Source of the DNA: an uncultured Dehalococcoidia bacterium
GTDB lineage: Bacteria > Chloroflexota > Dehalococcoidia > Lucifugimonadales > Lucifugimonadaceae
Reading direction: 5' to 3'
Assembly: GCA_913048295.1 (NCBI GenBank)
Contig: CAJWWK010000010.1
Location: forward strand, 1-49,551
Length of the DNA: 49,551 bases
Part shown: one piece after another, positions 34,119-43,154 of the stretch
Layout: the number at the start of each line of letters is the position of its first letter
How positions within the stretch are numbered: the stretch's first letter is position 1
The notes under the pieces: generated by a model
What the model was told of the DNA's origin: nothing
Database searches by the model: none
Seen by the model: only the letters and a program-made list of their open reading frames with translations
Translations under genes and position numbers: made by a program

Positions 34119-35659
34119 CGATGGCGCGATCCAATCAGCCGACCGACAACGAAGACCAACTTCAGGACCTCGTGAGTTCAGGGGGGTTGCTGCTGTCCAA
34201 CAGTGGCACAAACCTTGAGGGCGACGACTTGGAGGGAGACGACTCCGACGACCGAATGGTGCCGGTGGTGCTCCGTTCGGCTGCGGTTGCGGCAAACGCG
34301 TCGGAACTTGAGACCTGGGACTCGAAACAGGCAGAGGGTTTTGGCGCCCTCAGTTTCAACCCAACCGTCGAAGATTCTGAGATCTCCGATGACCCGGTCC
34401 GAATGTATCTTCGAGAAATCGGTCGCGTTGGCCTGCTTACTGCCTCGGACGAACGGTTTCTCGCCCGGGGTATGGAGATTTCACAGCGACTGGCCGATAT
34501 ACAGGCCGACATGGCCGCGAAAACCGGTCGCATGCCTGCCGCTGCCGATACCACGATTGAACTGCTGAACCGGGTTGGAGCCCAACACGAAGTCGCATCG
34601 GCAATTGCCGGATATATCGGACTTCCAAAGGGTGTGACTCTCGGTACATTGCTGGGCGTGGAAGATCTGAGAACCCTGATCGACGGTCCGCATGATGAAT
34701 CGTTGATGGCGTTTCTTTCGGATGCGTTCAACTGCGAGGTCGAACAGGCCCAGGAAATGGTAAGGGACCTTTCGATCGATTCCGCCCTGATAGCCCCAGA
34801 AACGCTGGACGCCCTTGATACCGACCCCAGGGTCGAAGACCTTTCCAGGAAGTCGTCCAGCCGCACCTGCCGGAAACAGCTGATCGTCTATGAATTCCTT
34901 CTCGGGGCGTTCTTTTCAAAGATACGTGGAAATGCCGAGCGGTCCGAACGCCATCTTGCTGAGGCGAACCTGCGGCTGGTCGTTTCCGTTGCAAAGAAGT
35001 ACATCGGCCGGGGTATGTCGCTTCTGGACCTGATCCAAGAAGGCAATATAGGTCTTATTCGCGGCGTGGAGAAATTCGATTACCGCAAGGGTTACAAGTT
35101 CAGCACATACGCAACGTGGTGGATACGGCAGGCGATCACACGCTCGATTGCCGACCAGGCCCGGACGATCCGCATCCCGGTCCACATGGTCGAAACGATC
35201 AACAAGCTGCTCAGGGTCAGTCGCCGGTTGGTTCAGGAGTTCGGTCGCGAACCCACATCCGAAGAGATCGGTCAAGAGATGGAGATGTCGGCCGACCGTG
35301 TGAGAGAAATTCTCAAGATATCCCAGGAGCCGGTCTCGCTCGAGACGCCCATCGGCGAGGAAGAAGATTCTGCGCTTGGTGATTTCATTCCGGACACCAA
35401 TACCCAGGCCCCTTCCGATGCCGCGTCGTACCAGCTGCTGAAGGAGCAGGTCGACGACGTACTCGGCTCGATCAGTCAACGGGAACGAAGGGTGTTGCAA
35501 CTCCGCTTCGGGCTGGAAGACGGTCGGAGCCGTACGCTTGAAGAAGTCGGGCGCGAATTCGGTGTGACCCGCGAGCGAATCCGCCAGATCGAGGCCAAGG
35601 CGCTGCGAAAACTTCGCCATCCGACCCGCTCAAAGAAATTACGCGACTTTCTTGAGTAG
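34115..35659 (+). CDS. rpoD: RNA polymerase primary sigma factor (sigma-70)
   Basis: A 514-residue housekeeping sigma factor. Region 1.2 is [17 protein letters not shown] near 92-108. Region 2 has [29 protein letters not shown] and [15 protein letters not shown] for -10 recognition and melting. Region 3 is HMVETINKL, and region 4 [26 protein letters not shown] for the -35. A long acidic N-terminal region resembles region 1.1. The GTG at 34115 overlaps the dnaG stop (GTGA) with AGGA five bases upstream; the ATG at 34121 is an alternative. Perfect TATAAT boxes such as that of tRNA-Pro fit this factor. Confidence 0.96.
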   Translation: MTMARSNQPTDNEDQLQDLVSSGGLLLSNSGTNLEGDDLEGDDSDDRMVPVVLRSAAVAANASELETWDSKQAEGFGALSFNPTVEDSEISDDPVRMYLREIGRVGLLTASDERFLARGMEISQRLADIQADMAAKTGRMPAAADTTIELLNRVGAQHEVASAIAGYIGLPKGVTLGTLLGVEDLRTLIDGPHDESLMAFLSDAFNCEVEQAQEMVRDLSIDSALIAPETLDALDTDPRVEDLSRKSSSRTCRKQLIVYEFLLGAFFSKIRGNAERSERHLAEANLRLVVSVAKKYIGRGMSLLDLIQEGNIGLIRGVEKFDYRKGYKFSTYATWWIRQAITRSIADQARTIRIPVHMVETINKLLRVSRRLVQEFGREPTSEEIGQEMEMSADRVREILKISQEPVSLETPIGEEEDSALGDFIPDTNTQAPSDAASYQLLKEQVDDVLGSISQRERRVLQLRFGLEDGRSRTLEEVGREFGVTRERIRQIEAKALRKLRHPTRSKKLRDFLE

Positions 35660-35729
35660 GCCGCTTACTGGTGATCGCTTCCAGTCGCCTGTTCATTTGC
35701 GCGTTTGACTAGTTGAATATTGGCCGCCT

Positions 35730-36562
35730 ATGCCCGAAGCTCCCGATCTTGTAGTAATCCGGGAATACTTGCTGCCGCGGCTCGTCGGTGACGAAATCAC
35801 CGGTGCCACAGAACGAAAACCGCTTGTGCTGCGCAACATGGTGGGCCTTGCTTCCGAAGGTGGACTCAACTTTGGTGCCGACATTGCGGACAGGCGGATC
35901 GAGTCGCTCGATAGGCGGGGCAAACTGCTGATTATCGGTCTTGCAGGCGATCGCGAATTAATCATCAGCCCGATGCTTACAGGCGGGTTGATGTGGTGCA
36001 ATGCATCGGCCAAGGTCGCCGCATCGACTGTCCTCATCTTCGAAATGAAGTCCGGCATGCACCTGGGGTACTTCGACCAGAAAAAATGGGGCAGGTCTAC
36101 TATCTCTCGACCGGTCAACGCGGCGAAATTATCAGACTTGAAAACCAGGGGCCCGATGTGATTGACGAGCCATTTTCGCTCGACGATTTCAAGCTTGGCC
36201 TGAAACCATTTCACGGTGAAGTGAAGGGCGTGCTGACAAGGGGACGGTTGGTTTCTGGCATCGGCAACGCCTATGCCGATGAAATCCTCTACGAAGCCCG
36301 GCCTTACCCGTTCAAGATCACGGCACATGAACTGGTCTCGCTGCACCGAGCGGTCTATTCGGTCCCTGCCAAAGCGTTGAGGGTCCTCCGCGAGAGAGTA
36401 GGCGACAAGATACACAGGAAAGTGCGGGATTTTCTGAAGGTGCACGGCAAAAAGAACGACGCCTGCCCCAGGTACGGCAACACGATCACTGCCATCACCG
36501 CAAATCGACGTGAAACTAACTACTGTCGTCACTGTCAGCCCGGATCTCTACTAGACAAATAG
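35730..36562 (+). pseudogene. Formamidopyrimidine-DNA glycosylase-like gene, frameshifted
   Basis: A base-excision-repair glycosylase of the Fpg/Nei family, with the catalytic N-terminus MPEAPDL (Pro2, Glu3) and the lesion-site Lys in RRGKLLII. The frame breaks in a run of six A near 36080: DQKK is followed by W, whereas one more A would give DQKKMGQVYYLSTGQ, which continues in the next frame to the normal end. The second part has the helix-two-turn-helix GIGNAYADEILYEARP and the zinc finger. The finger's first pair reads CPRY in place of CPRC, so one metal ligand is lost, while CRHC and QPG remain. Two independent defects argue for a true pseudogene. Confidence 0.78.
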
Positions 36563-36753
36563 ACTAGTATTTCATTAATAAGTATTTACTATACACACTT
36601 GCGGGAGTGCCGTTAGCGCTGCTACGATTATTCTGTCGCATGGTTGTTCCCGGGGTTCGGTCGGTCTTGCAGACAACCGATTGGTATTTATCTGGAAGCC
36701 GGTAAGAATATTGGATTCGACGCACGGGTCGCACGCCATGCACCAGGGAACAC

Positions 36754-37056
36754 ATGACCTCCTCTGAGGCTATCGCTCAAATCAAAGACATCGTCGTCAT
36801 CCTCTTTCTTGCGTTCACTTCGGTCGTCGTGGTCGTTGCCGCAGTGATGGGTGTCCGCCTCTACTGGAGAGTGGGGCGTTTCATCGACCGTATGGAGAAA
36901 GTTGCCGACCGGTTGGAATCCACGTTTTACGGCGTGGCGGTGGCCGGAAGGGCGCTGCGCCCCATGGCGAGCGGTCTGGGCCTGCTGGGAGCCGCCCAGG
37001 GGATCGGGCGGTTGTTTGGCCGTGGACGTAATGACTCGGACGATATAGATGACTGA
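36754..37056 (+). CDS. Small membrane protein (DUF948-like)
   Basis: A 100-residue protein with one strongly hydrophobic segment at about 12-36 (IVVILFLAFTSVVVVVAAVMG). An amphipathic, possibly coiled stretch (RVGRFIDRMEKVADRLEST) and a Gly-rich tail with acidic end follow. This layout resembles DUF948-type proteins, often found next to YtxH proteins as here (48 bases downstream). The function is unknown and envelope stress is only a guess from the neighbour. Confidence 0.65.
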   Translation: MTSSEAIAQIKDIVVILFLAFTSVVVVVAAVMGVRLYWRVGRFIDRMEKVADRLESTFYGVAVAGRALRPMASGLGLLGAAQGIGRLFGRGRNDSDDIDD

Positions 37057-37104
37057 ATTGCAAGCGATGATGAAATTCATCCGATCGCGTGTAAAAGGTG
37101 TGTA

Positions 37105-37386
37105 ATGGCTGATAACGATAACGGTGGCGGCGGATTCCTTCTCGGATTGCTGATCGGTGGCGTCGGCGGGTTTGTCGCAGGCATGGTTTTCGCACCCAAA
37201 TCGGGCGAGGAAACCCGTGCTTTCATACTTGACCAGAGCCGGGAGTGGCGGGACAAGGCCGACGAGCTAACTTCAGCTACACGAGAGAGGCTGGCGAACG
37301 CTGCCTCTGAAGGTAGACGGGCTGCATCCCAGATGCGCGACCTCGATGGTTTTGACGATCTCGACCTGGACGACAAGGATCTTTAG
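37105..37386 (+). CDS. YtxH domain protein
   Basis: A 93-residue protein. A Gly-rich hydrophobic helix at 9-30 (GGGFLLGLLIGGVGGFVAGMVF) is followed by APKSGEETR, the YtxH signature, then a charged, coiled-coil-prone helix and an acidic tail. YtxH proteins are small membrane-anchored proteins linked to general stress in Bacillus; their molecular role is not known. It follows the previous small membrane protein and precedes a repeat cluster. Confidence 0.8.
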   Translation: MADNDNGGGGFLLGLLIGGVGGFVAGMVFAPKSGEETRAFILDQSREWRDKADELTSATRERLANAASEGRRAASQMRDLDGFDDLDLDDKDL

Positions 37387-37433
37387 GGCTCGGGCGCGGG
37401 GCGTTAGCTCCGGGCGTGGCGTTAATAGCTCCG

Positions 37434-37566
37434 GGCGTCGTCGGACGACTTGCCAGATGATTGGCGTGAGCAAGTCGCCGCTCTAATCGCGTTATGGGCG
37501 GGGCGTTGGGGGCCGACTTGGTAGCGCGTCGCAATCTACCCTCCCCTAACCCCTCCCGAAGGAGGT
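37434..37566 (+). repeat. Dispersed palindromic repeat, copy 3 with CCTCC/GGAGG hairpin
   Basis: GGGCGTCGTCGGACGACTTG then CCAGATGATTGGCGTGAGCA (37434-37480) matches 28156-28200. After a non-matching insert (GGGCGGGGCGTTGGGGG), the CAATCTACCCTCCCC block and hairpin CCTCC-CGAA-GGAGG (37532-37566) follow. Preceding GTTAGCTCCGGGCG units (37404 and near 37423) match 28020. The cluster fills the convergent gap between the YtxH gene and pheA. Confidence 0.78.
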
Positions 37567-37668
37567 GGAAGCGCGTAGGGCTCGGGGCGTGTGAGGCGCT
37601 GAACATCGATTCGGCCATCTCTGGCCATGCGGTTCGTGCTGCGAGGTAGCCCGCGTCCCGCCAGCGGG

Positions 37669-38523
37669 CTATTCGTCCAACTGCCTCACCGACATCCCCT
37701 CGGCCCGCGGGTAGGTACCGAGCACTTTGAACGTCGACGTGTGTCCCTGTAATTCGGTGATTGCCTGCTGGACGTGCGGCTCGTCGATATGGCCTTCGAG
37801 ATCGAGCAGGAAGATGTAATTACCCATCCCCGTGCCGGTCGGGCGTGATTCGATCTTCGTAAGGTTGATACCGCGGTCTGCGAAAGGTCTCATCGCTCCG
37901 TAGACCAGGCCGGGCGCATCGGGCTTATCGAAATCGAACGCAATCGTCGTCTTATCGCTACCGGACGGTGGCATGCTGCTCGACGCCAGTACTGCGAACC
38001 TGGTGACATTGTTCTTCCGGTCCTGAATACCGTGGGCGAGTACGGGTAATCCAGCCAGTTCGGCAGCCCTGCGCGGACCGATCGCCGCAGTGCGGTCGTC
38101 GGCTTCTTTCAGATCGACCACAGCGAGGGCCGTGCTGGTTGCCGGTACCTGCTCGGCAAAGCGCAACTCGCGGGCCAGAAATTGCCGGCACTGTGTGAGG
38201 GCCTCCTGCTTTGAAACCACTACCCTGATATCGCTGAGTCTCACGCCTGGTCTTGTAATGAGGCAGTGATCGATCGGAAGTAGAAATTCGTCCTTTATCT
38301 GGGACTTTTCCGACGCGATCAAAAAATCTACGACCTCGATCACGGTGCCACCGAGTGAATTCTCGATTGGGACAACGGCCTCATCGACATTCCCCTCCTC
38401 GAGCGCGCTCATCACCAGACCAAGTGAAGCGAAAGGCACACGTTCGGCACTGGGGGCATAGAGGTAGGACGCCTCGTCGGTGTAGGTACCGATGGGTCCG
38501 AGGAAGGCGATTTTTTTAGGCAC
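37669..38523 (-). CDS. pheA: Prephenate dehydratase
   Basis: A 284-residue monofunctional enzyme that converts prephenate to phenylpyruvate for phenylalanine. The catalytic domain opens with KIAFLGPIGTYTDEAS and has VPIENSLGGTV and the TRF motif in NNVTRFAVL near 180. A C-terminal ACT domain includes the ESRPTGTGMGNYIFLLDLEGH block that binds Phe, so feedback inhibition is expected. No chorismate mutase part is fused. It is the last gene of the minus-strand TrkA/Usp run, three bases behind the preceding TrkA gene, a grouping with no obvious metabolic logic. Confidence 0.94.
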   Translation of the reverse strand: MPKKIAFLGPIGTYTDEASYLYAPSAERVPFASLGLVMSALEEGNVDEAVVPIENSLGGTVIEVVDFLIASEKSQIKDEFLLPIDHCLITRPGVRLSDIRVVVSKQEALTQCRQFLARELRFAEQVPATSTALAVVDLKEADDRTAAIGPRRAAELAGLPVLAHGIQDRKNNVTRFAVLASSSMPPSGSDKTTIAFDFDKPDAPGLVYGAMRPFADRGINLTKIESRPTGTGMGNYIFLLDLEGHIDEPHVQQAITELQGHTSTFKVLGTYPRAEGMSVRQLDE

Positions 38524-38526
38524 TAA

Positions 38527-39192
38527 CTACCTCAATTCCGTGAGTACTTCCCACAACTCGGCAGTTGTGCTTGCAGGAGACAGGGCCACGATTTCATCTT
38601 CGCCCTCGAGAACCGCGTCGGCGTCAGGATTTTTCGTCCTTCCGTCGGCCGAAACGATCAAGACGATGTTCGTGCCATACGGCAGGGTTATTTCAGAAAG
38701 GGTTCGCCCGATCACCGCTCCGGCAGCCGGAAGTTTAACGGCTACGAGTTCCTGTGCGCGGTCGGCCACCGGCATCAACCTGATCAACGGATGCACTGGA
38801 AGCGCGGTTGTCAGGTTCGCTATCACCAGGTCGGTGGCGCTCACCACGAGGTCGACGCCGACCCGTTCGAAGAGCTGGGCATTTTCGGGATTGTTCGCGA
38901 TCGCTATCGTACGTGGGACATCGAAATTACTTCTGGCAAGCTGACAGGCCGCCAGGTTGTCCTCATCTGAGTCGGTGGCGGCAATGATCGCACCGGCCCG
39001 CGATATCCCTGCGTCTTCGAGTGCACGCAGCGATGAAGCATCGCCCACTGTCGCGATCATTCCGAGTTGACGTTGCAGCGCGGCAACCCTGGCGGGGTCG
39101 TGATCGAGCACGAACACCTCGTGCCCCTCATTAATGAGGGACGATGCGAGGGGATGTCCCACTTTTCCGCCGCCGACAATTACGAGATACAA
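38527..39192 (-). CDS. TrkA family potassium uptake regulator (RCK_N + RCK_C)
   Basis: A 221-residue cytosolic regulator for a potassium or related channel. The Rossmann RCK_N domain opens with VIVGGGKVGHPLA (4-16) and has the acidic end of the second strand (FVLDHD) for NAD(H) binding. The C-terminal TrkA_C part includes GAVIGRTLSEI and GEDEIVALSP. It follows another TrkA-N protein by 7 bases. Such split pairs bind the same channel or an amino-acid permease. The membrane partner is not in the window. Confidence 0.88.
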   Translation of the reverse strand: MYLVIVGGGKVGHPLASSLINEGHEVFVLDHDPARVAALQRQLGMIATVGDASSLRALEDAGISRAGAIIAATDSDEDNLAACQLARSNFDVPRTIAIANNPENAQLFERVGVDLVVSATDLVIANLTTALPVHPLIRLMPVADRAQELVAVKLPAAGAVIGRTLSEITLPYGTNIVLIVSADGRTKNPDADAVLEGEDEIVALSPASTTAELWEVLTELR

Positions 39193-39199
39193 CTGCTCT

Positions 39200-39652
39200 C
39201 TACTGCTCCGTCTGCTTCACTGGGGTCTCCTGGTTTTCTTGCATCTCGGGCAACAGTCCGGCCAGCTGTTCGCTTGCAATCGACGTCTTGTCGATGGTGA
39301 TAATCCCAAGTGAATCGTAGAGACTCCTTGTGGATTCTTCTTTTACCGCTGTCAGCACCTGATCGACCCGAAATATAGTTTTTGCACGTTGCGCGGCAAG
39401 GCCGTTGAGGGAATCTTTGCCCGTGGCTGCAATAAACACATCGGCCTCGGCGATTCCGGCTTCGATCATCGCGGCACCGGTGGAGCCGTCACGGTGCACG
39501 ACGGACATGGCTCCCGACTCGATTCGCCCGCGCGGTAACTGCGAAACAGCCCGCGGGTCGTTTTCGATCACAGTGACCCTGTGCCCCATACCGCTTATCT
39601 TTCGAGCCAGTGATGAACCGAGATTCCCGGCTCCCATGATGATTACGTTCAA
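39200..39652 (-). CDS. TrkA-N domain protein without TrkA_C
   Basis: A 150-residue protein consisting of the RCK_N Rossmann fold alone. NVIIMGAGNLGSSLARKI (2-19) is the dinucleotide loop and VTVIENDPRA ends the second strand with the ribose-binding acid. The C-terminal tail is short and charged. The open frame continues 57 codons upstream in a basic, low-complexity stretch, but the TTG at 39652 gives the normal start (LNVIIMGAG). It probably pairs with the full-length TrkA encoded 7 bases downstream. Confidence 0.8.
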   Translation of the reverse strand: MNVIIMGAGNLGSSLARKISGMGHRVTVIENDPRAVSQLPRGRIESGAMSVVHRDGSTGAAMIEAGIAEADVFIAATGKDSLNGLAAQRAKTIFRVDQVLTAVKEESTRSLYDSLGIITIDKTSIASEQLAGLLPEMQENQETPVKQTEQ

Positions 39653-39738
39653 TTTGCCATTACGTTCGGTCTGATGATTCGTTCGTTCCGGTGAAGATTC
39701 CGGGCGATCCGGCACTCGCCGGTTCGCGGGGGATGTAT

Positions 39739-40227
39739 TCAGCCGACCCTTGCGGCCCTGCCGTTGCGTGCCGTTCGGGCCGTTCGCGCGGCGGGTTTTG
39801 CAGATCCACTGTGTTCTCGCCACAAAATTACATCACATGGCGCGTGTTCAAGTATGTACGGGATATCACTTCCCAGTGAAAAGGCGCCGAATTCGGTCGG
39901 ATACGAAGTTCCGATAACGATGGCGTCTGCATCCCTGACGATGGCCTCGTGTACCACGGCCGGTCCGATCATCCTCGCCTGTAGCAACTGGGAATCGATG
40001 TCACTGCGGGGGAGCCGGGCCAGTCGCTCGGAACGGTGCAACACTTGTTCGCCACGTGCCACCTGCTCTTCGATCTCAGCATCGAGGGGCAGCGAGCGCT
40101 CGACTTTGATCACGTAGACGACGAACAACTGTCCATGGTCGTCCCGCACGATGTCCGCCGCCCGCGAGATGGTGTTGATGTCGGATGGATCGTCGGAAAC
40201 GACGGCAATGACTCTGTTGAAAGGCAT
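39739..40227 (-). CDS. Universal stress protein (UspA) family
   Basis: A 162-residue single-domain Usp. The first strand region is RVIAVVSDDPSD, the middle VYVIKVERSLPLDAE is typical, and VIGTSYPTE, then GSDIPYILEHAPCDVILWR, forms the ATP-loop region. The ATP-binding G-2x-G-9x-G(S/T) pattern is not complete (GTSYPTEFGAFSLGS), so nucleotide binding is uncertain. The last 20 residues are Ala/Arg-rich. It lies between TrkA genes, as Usp proteins often do beside ion or amino-acid transport regulators. Confidence 0.85.
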   Translation of the reverse strand: MPFNRVIAVVSDDPSDINTISRAADIVRDDHGQLFVVYVIKVERSLPLDAEIEEQVARGEQVLHRSERLARLPRSDIDSQLLQARMIGPAVVHEAIVRDADAIVIGTSYPTEFGAFSLGSDIPYILEHAPCDVILWREHSGSAKPAARTARTARNGRAARVG

Positions 40228-40337
40228 GTTATTTCGCTACGTGTATCTGGCCTGAGACTACATCTGCGGTGGCTTGCGTGTGGTCATGTGCATTCACGAT
40301 CGCACGACGACGAAAACCCGGGATTGCCCGTGTGCAG

Positions 40338-41000
40338 CTAGTTAGTGATTTGGCTTACGAACTCATCTCTTCCTGCCACGACCAGGATGTCCCCTGCCCG
40401 AAGTCTCTCATCAGAATCGGGACTCAGCGTGATTTCATCACCGCGCTTTAGGGCAACAATTGCGATACCATACTTGTCGCGGGCTCCGGCGAAGCCAGCT
40501 TCGTTGAGTGTCATGTTCGTGAACCTGTCCGGGACCTGCAACCGACTTACACCGAAGGCAGATGCCAGTTCCATGTATTCCTCCACCTCGGGGTTGAAAA
40601 GGCTGTGGGCAAGCCTGGTACCGGTCTCCTCTTCGGCGTGGATCACCCGGTGGCAACCGAGCCGTTGCAACGTATTTCCGTGAAGTTCGCTGTGGGCACG
40701 AGCAATGATGTACGGCAGGTTCATGGTCTGAAAAAGCACGCTCACCATGATGCTGGCCTCGACATTCGCACCAATACCCACGATTCCGATGTCGAAGTTG
40801 TGGACACCGAGTTCACGCAGCACCGCTTCCTGCGTTGCGTCACCGGCAACGGGGTAGGTCACTTCGCCCATAAGGGTCTGAACGCGCTCTTCATCGATAT
40901 CGATTGCCATCACGTCGTGCCCCAGCTGATACAGGGTCCGTGCAACGTTACCGCCGAATCGGCCCAATCCAACCACTACGACTTGCTGCTTAGTTTTCAT
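40338..41000 (-). CDS. TrkA/KtrA-type potassium channel regulator
   Basis: A 220-residue RCK protein. It has the dinucleotide loop VVVGLGRFGGNVARTL (8-23), AIDIDEERV at the end of the second strand, YPVAGDATQEAVL, and a C-terminal RCK_C with GDEITLSPDSDERLRAGDILVVAG. It resembles KtrA/KtrC, the cytosolic ring that gates KtrB-type potassium channels with ATP/ADP or c-di-AMP. No KtrB or TrkH is in the window. It is the first gene of the minus-strand run and is third in a set of three TrkA-like proteins. Confidence 0.9.
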   Translation of the reverse strand: MKTKQQVVVVGLGRFGGNVARTLYQLGHDVMAIDIDEERVQTLMGEVTYPVAGDATQEAVLRELGVHNFDIGIVGIGANVEASIMVSVLFQTMNLPYIIARAHSELHGNTLQRLGCHRVIHAEEETGTRLAHSLFNPEVEEYMELASAFGVSRLQVPDRFTNMTLNEAGFAGARDKYGIAIVALKRGDEITLSPDSDERLRAGDILVVAGRDEFVSQITN

Positions 41001-41475
41001 CGGTTTCTGAGATCGGAGTCCTCTCCACTGCAGTTCAAATACACGGAAACGCTACACGGAACCATTATCCGGTAACGGCCTATTCGCTTGCATGTCCATT
41101 CTACCCGCGGGCCACAAGCGTGAACACGGGTTGGGCGTACACAGTAATGCCTTTGTGAAAGACCTCATCCAGGCCTCTTCGATAGTTTCGAGCACCAGCG
41201 CTAGAAACTCAAAACCACACTGCCAGCAGAATCGCCATAGCAACTCGCCACACAGCTCGGCAACGCATTCACGAATTACGAATGTTTTGGACCTGCAATC
41301 GAGCGCCCTACTTGCGAACCGACGACGATTTCGACACAGTGTCCATACGGCCCGGTGCCGTGGCGACGCGGTATCGTGAATGTTTGCAACTGGCACGCCG
41401 GATCATGTGCGAGTGATTCCTTCTCACCGGGAGAAGGAAATAATAGTAATCCACAAGCCAAAATAAGGAACTGCA
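41001..41475. other. Gene-free stretch upstream of metF and trkA
   Basis: This 475-base divergent gap shows open frames up to 114 codons on the minus strand (41052-41396) and 95 on the plus strand, but neither resembles a known family. The Cys/Trp/Arg-rich composition of the minus frame looks like chance. It probably holds the promoters of the two divergent units. AAGGAA before 41476 is the metF ribosome site. Confidence 0.4.
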
Positions 41476-43086
41476 TTGGAACCGTCTGGCACGGCTACTC
41501 AAGACCTGCGGAGCATGCTGGAAGGCAGCGATAGGTTTCTGACGGCTGTCGAAATCGAAACTTCACGCGGTCTGCTGATGGCCGAAACTTCACGCAAGAC
41601 GGCTGAACTGGCGAAGTCGCTTTCTGAGTTCGATCGGGTCGATTTTGTCGCCCTGACCGACAACCCCGGCGGAAATCCCCACATTCGCCCTGAAATCCTC
41701 GGCCAGGACCTGGTGTTCCGTGGCCGTGACGTAGTAATCAACATGTCGTGCAAGGACTACAACCGCAACGGGATTGAAAGTCGGCTCTGGGCACTTGGAA
41801 GCCAGGGTTTTACGAACGTGCTGGCACTTTCGGGCGACTACCCGACCGGCGGGTTCCAGGGGCAGGCTCAGCCGGTTTTCGACATCGATTCGGTAGGCCT
41901 GCTGGAACTGATCGAGCAGATGAACGAAGGCCTGCCAAACCGGGCATGGGGGTCGGTTGGCAGGGAGGACCGGCTCGAAACGACCAGTTTCTACGCGGGC
42001 TGCGCCGTGAGCCCATTCAAAAAGCTTGAAGGCGAACTGATGACGCAGTACTTCAAGCTTGCCATGAAGGTCAGGACAGGGGCGAAGTGGGCCGTCACCC
42101 AGATCGGCTACGACTCTCGGAAACTCGGCGAGCTTCAACAGTACGTTCAATCCACAGGAATCAATATTCCGCTAATCGGGTCGGTTTTTATCCTGACCGC
42201 GCCCGCGGGCCGATTTTTCAACAACTGGGGCATGCCCGGCGTGTGGGTTTCGGACGAGCTCCGCGACATCGCCAACGAACAGGCCAGGTCGAAGGATCGC
42301 GGTCGTGCTTTCTTTTCAGAGCTTGCAGCAAGGCAGATTGCGATCCTGAAGGGCCTCGGCTATCGCGGGGCATACATTTCCGGTCGGCCCCAACTCGAGC
42401 GAATCCAGCACATTCTCGAAATGGTAGATTCGTATGGCGAGAACGACTGGAAGGAATTTGCAAAAGAGATCAAATTCGCCCAGGACGACGAGTTTTACTA
42501 CTTCGAGCAGGGAGACCACCCAGGGCTTTCCTCGGATGCGGTAAACAAGGAATATCTCGCTTCCAAATCAAGGTCGAAGCTGGGTCGGGCGAGGGCCCGA
42601 ATGACGGTGCCGCTGCAGTATCGGCTCGGCAAATTCGTTCATGACCGCGTATTTACAGAAGGCACACTGGGGTTCAAGGCTGGCAGCGCGATTTACGGCC
42701 AGGTGGAAAAGAGCAAAAAGCTGACCGAAGTGGCGCATGTTCTCGAACAGGCGAGCAAGGTTCCGGTCTACCACTGCAGGGACTGTGGTGACTGTTCGCT
42801 TCCGGACGTTGCATACATGTGTCCGGAATCGGAGTGCGTTAAAAATCAGCGCAACGGGCCATGTGGCGGGACGAAGGCCGGCATGTGCGAGGTGCTCGAC
42901 AAGGAGTGCATCTGGCTGCGTGCGTACGACCGCCTGAAGCCGTTCGGCCAAGAGGAGAAGATGCTAGAGCGGCCGGTTGTGTTCCGCGATGCGTCGCTCC
43001 GCAACACGTCGGCATGGGCCAACACGTTCCTACTACGGGATCATCACGCAAAACGGAACCCCGCCGATCGCCTCGGTGGGGCATAA
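41476..43086 (+). CDS. metF: Methylenetetrahydrofolate reductase fused to a Cys-rich MTHFR_C/MetV-like domain
   Basis: A 536-residue protein. Residues 1-300 form the MetF TIM barrel that reduces 5,10-methylene-THF to 5-methyl-THF: AVEIETSR (25-32), NMSCKDYNRNGIES, LALSGDYP and IGSVFILTAPAG. A long linker leads to a C-terminal domain with a dense Cys cluster near 433-475 (YHCRDCGDCSLPD, then MCPESEC, GPCGG and MCE), as in MetV or MTHFR_C domains of one-carbon systems, suggesting an Fe-S or zinc site. The TTG start has AAGGAA upstream. It precedes a methyl-THF:corrinoid methyltransferase-like gene, so the methyl group may pass to cobalamin. Confidence 0.88.
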   Translation: MEPSGTATQDLRSMLEGSDRFLTAVEIETSRGLLMAETSRKTAELAKSLSEFDRVDFVALTDNPGGNPHIRPEILGQDLVFRGRDVVINMSCKDYNRNGIESRLWALGSQGFTNVLALSGDYPTGGFQGQAQPVFDIDSVGLLELIEQMNEGLPNRAWGSVGREDRLETTSFYAGCAVSPFKKLEGELMTQYFKLAMKVRTGAKWAVTQIGYDSRKLGELQQYVQSTGINIPLIGSVFILTAPAGRFFNNWGMPGVWVSDELRDIANEQARSKDRGRAFFSELAARQIAILKGLGYRGAYISGRPQLERIQHILEMVDSYGENDWKEFAKEIKFAQDDEFYYFEQGDHPGLSSDAVNKEYLASKSRSKLGRARARMTVPLQYRLGKFVHDRVFTEGTLGFKAGSAIYGQVEKSKKLTEVAHVLEQASKVPVYHCRDCGDCSLPDVAYMCPESECVKNQRNGPCGGTKAGMCEVLDKECIWLRAYDRLKPFGQEEKMLERPVVFRDASLRNTSAWANTFLLRDHHAKRNPADRLGGA

Positions 43087-43154
43087 TCGATAGCCCTGAT
43101 CCCATAACGTAGAGTTGCGAAATCAGAACGACTCGCAGTCTTGAGTGACACGAC

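Noticed and set aside
41052-41396. 114-codon minus-strand frame upstream of metF
   Set aside because: Cys/Trp/Arg-rich, no family resemblance, no ribosome site seen, and a similar-sized frame lies on the other strand.
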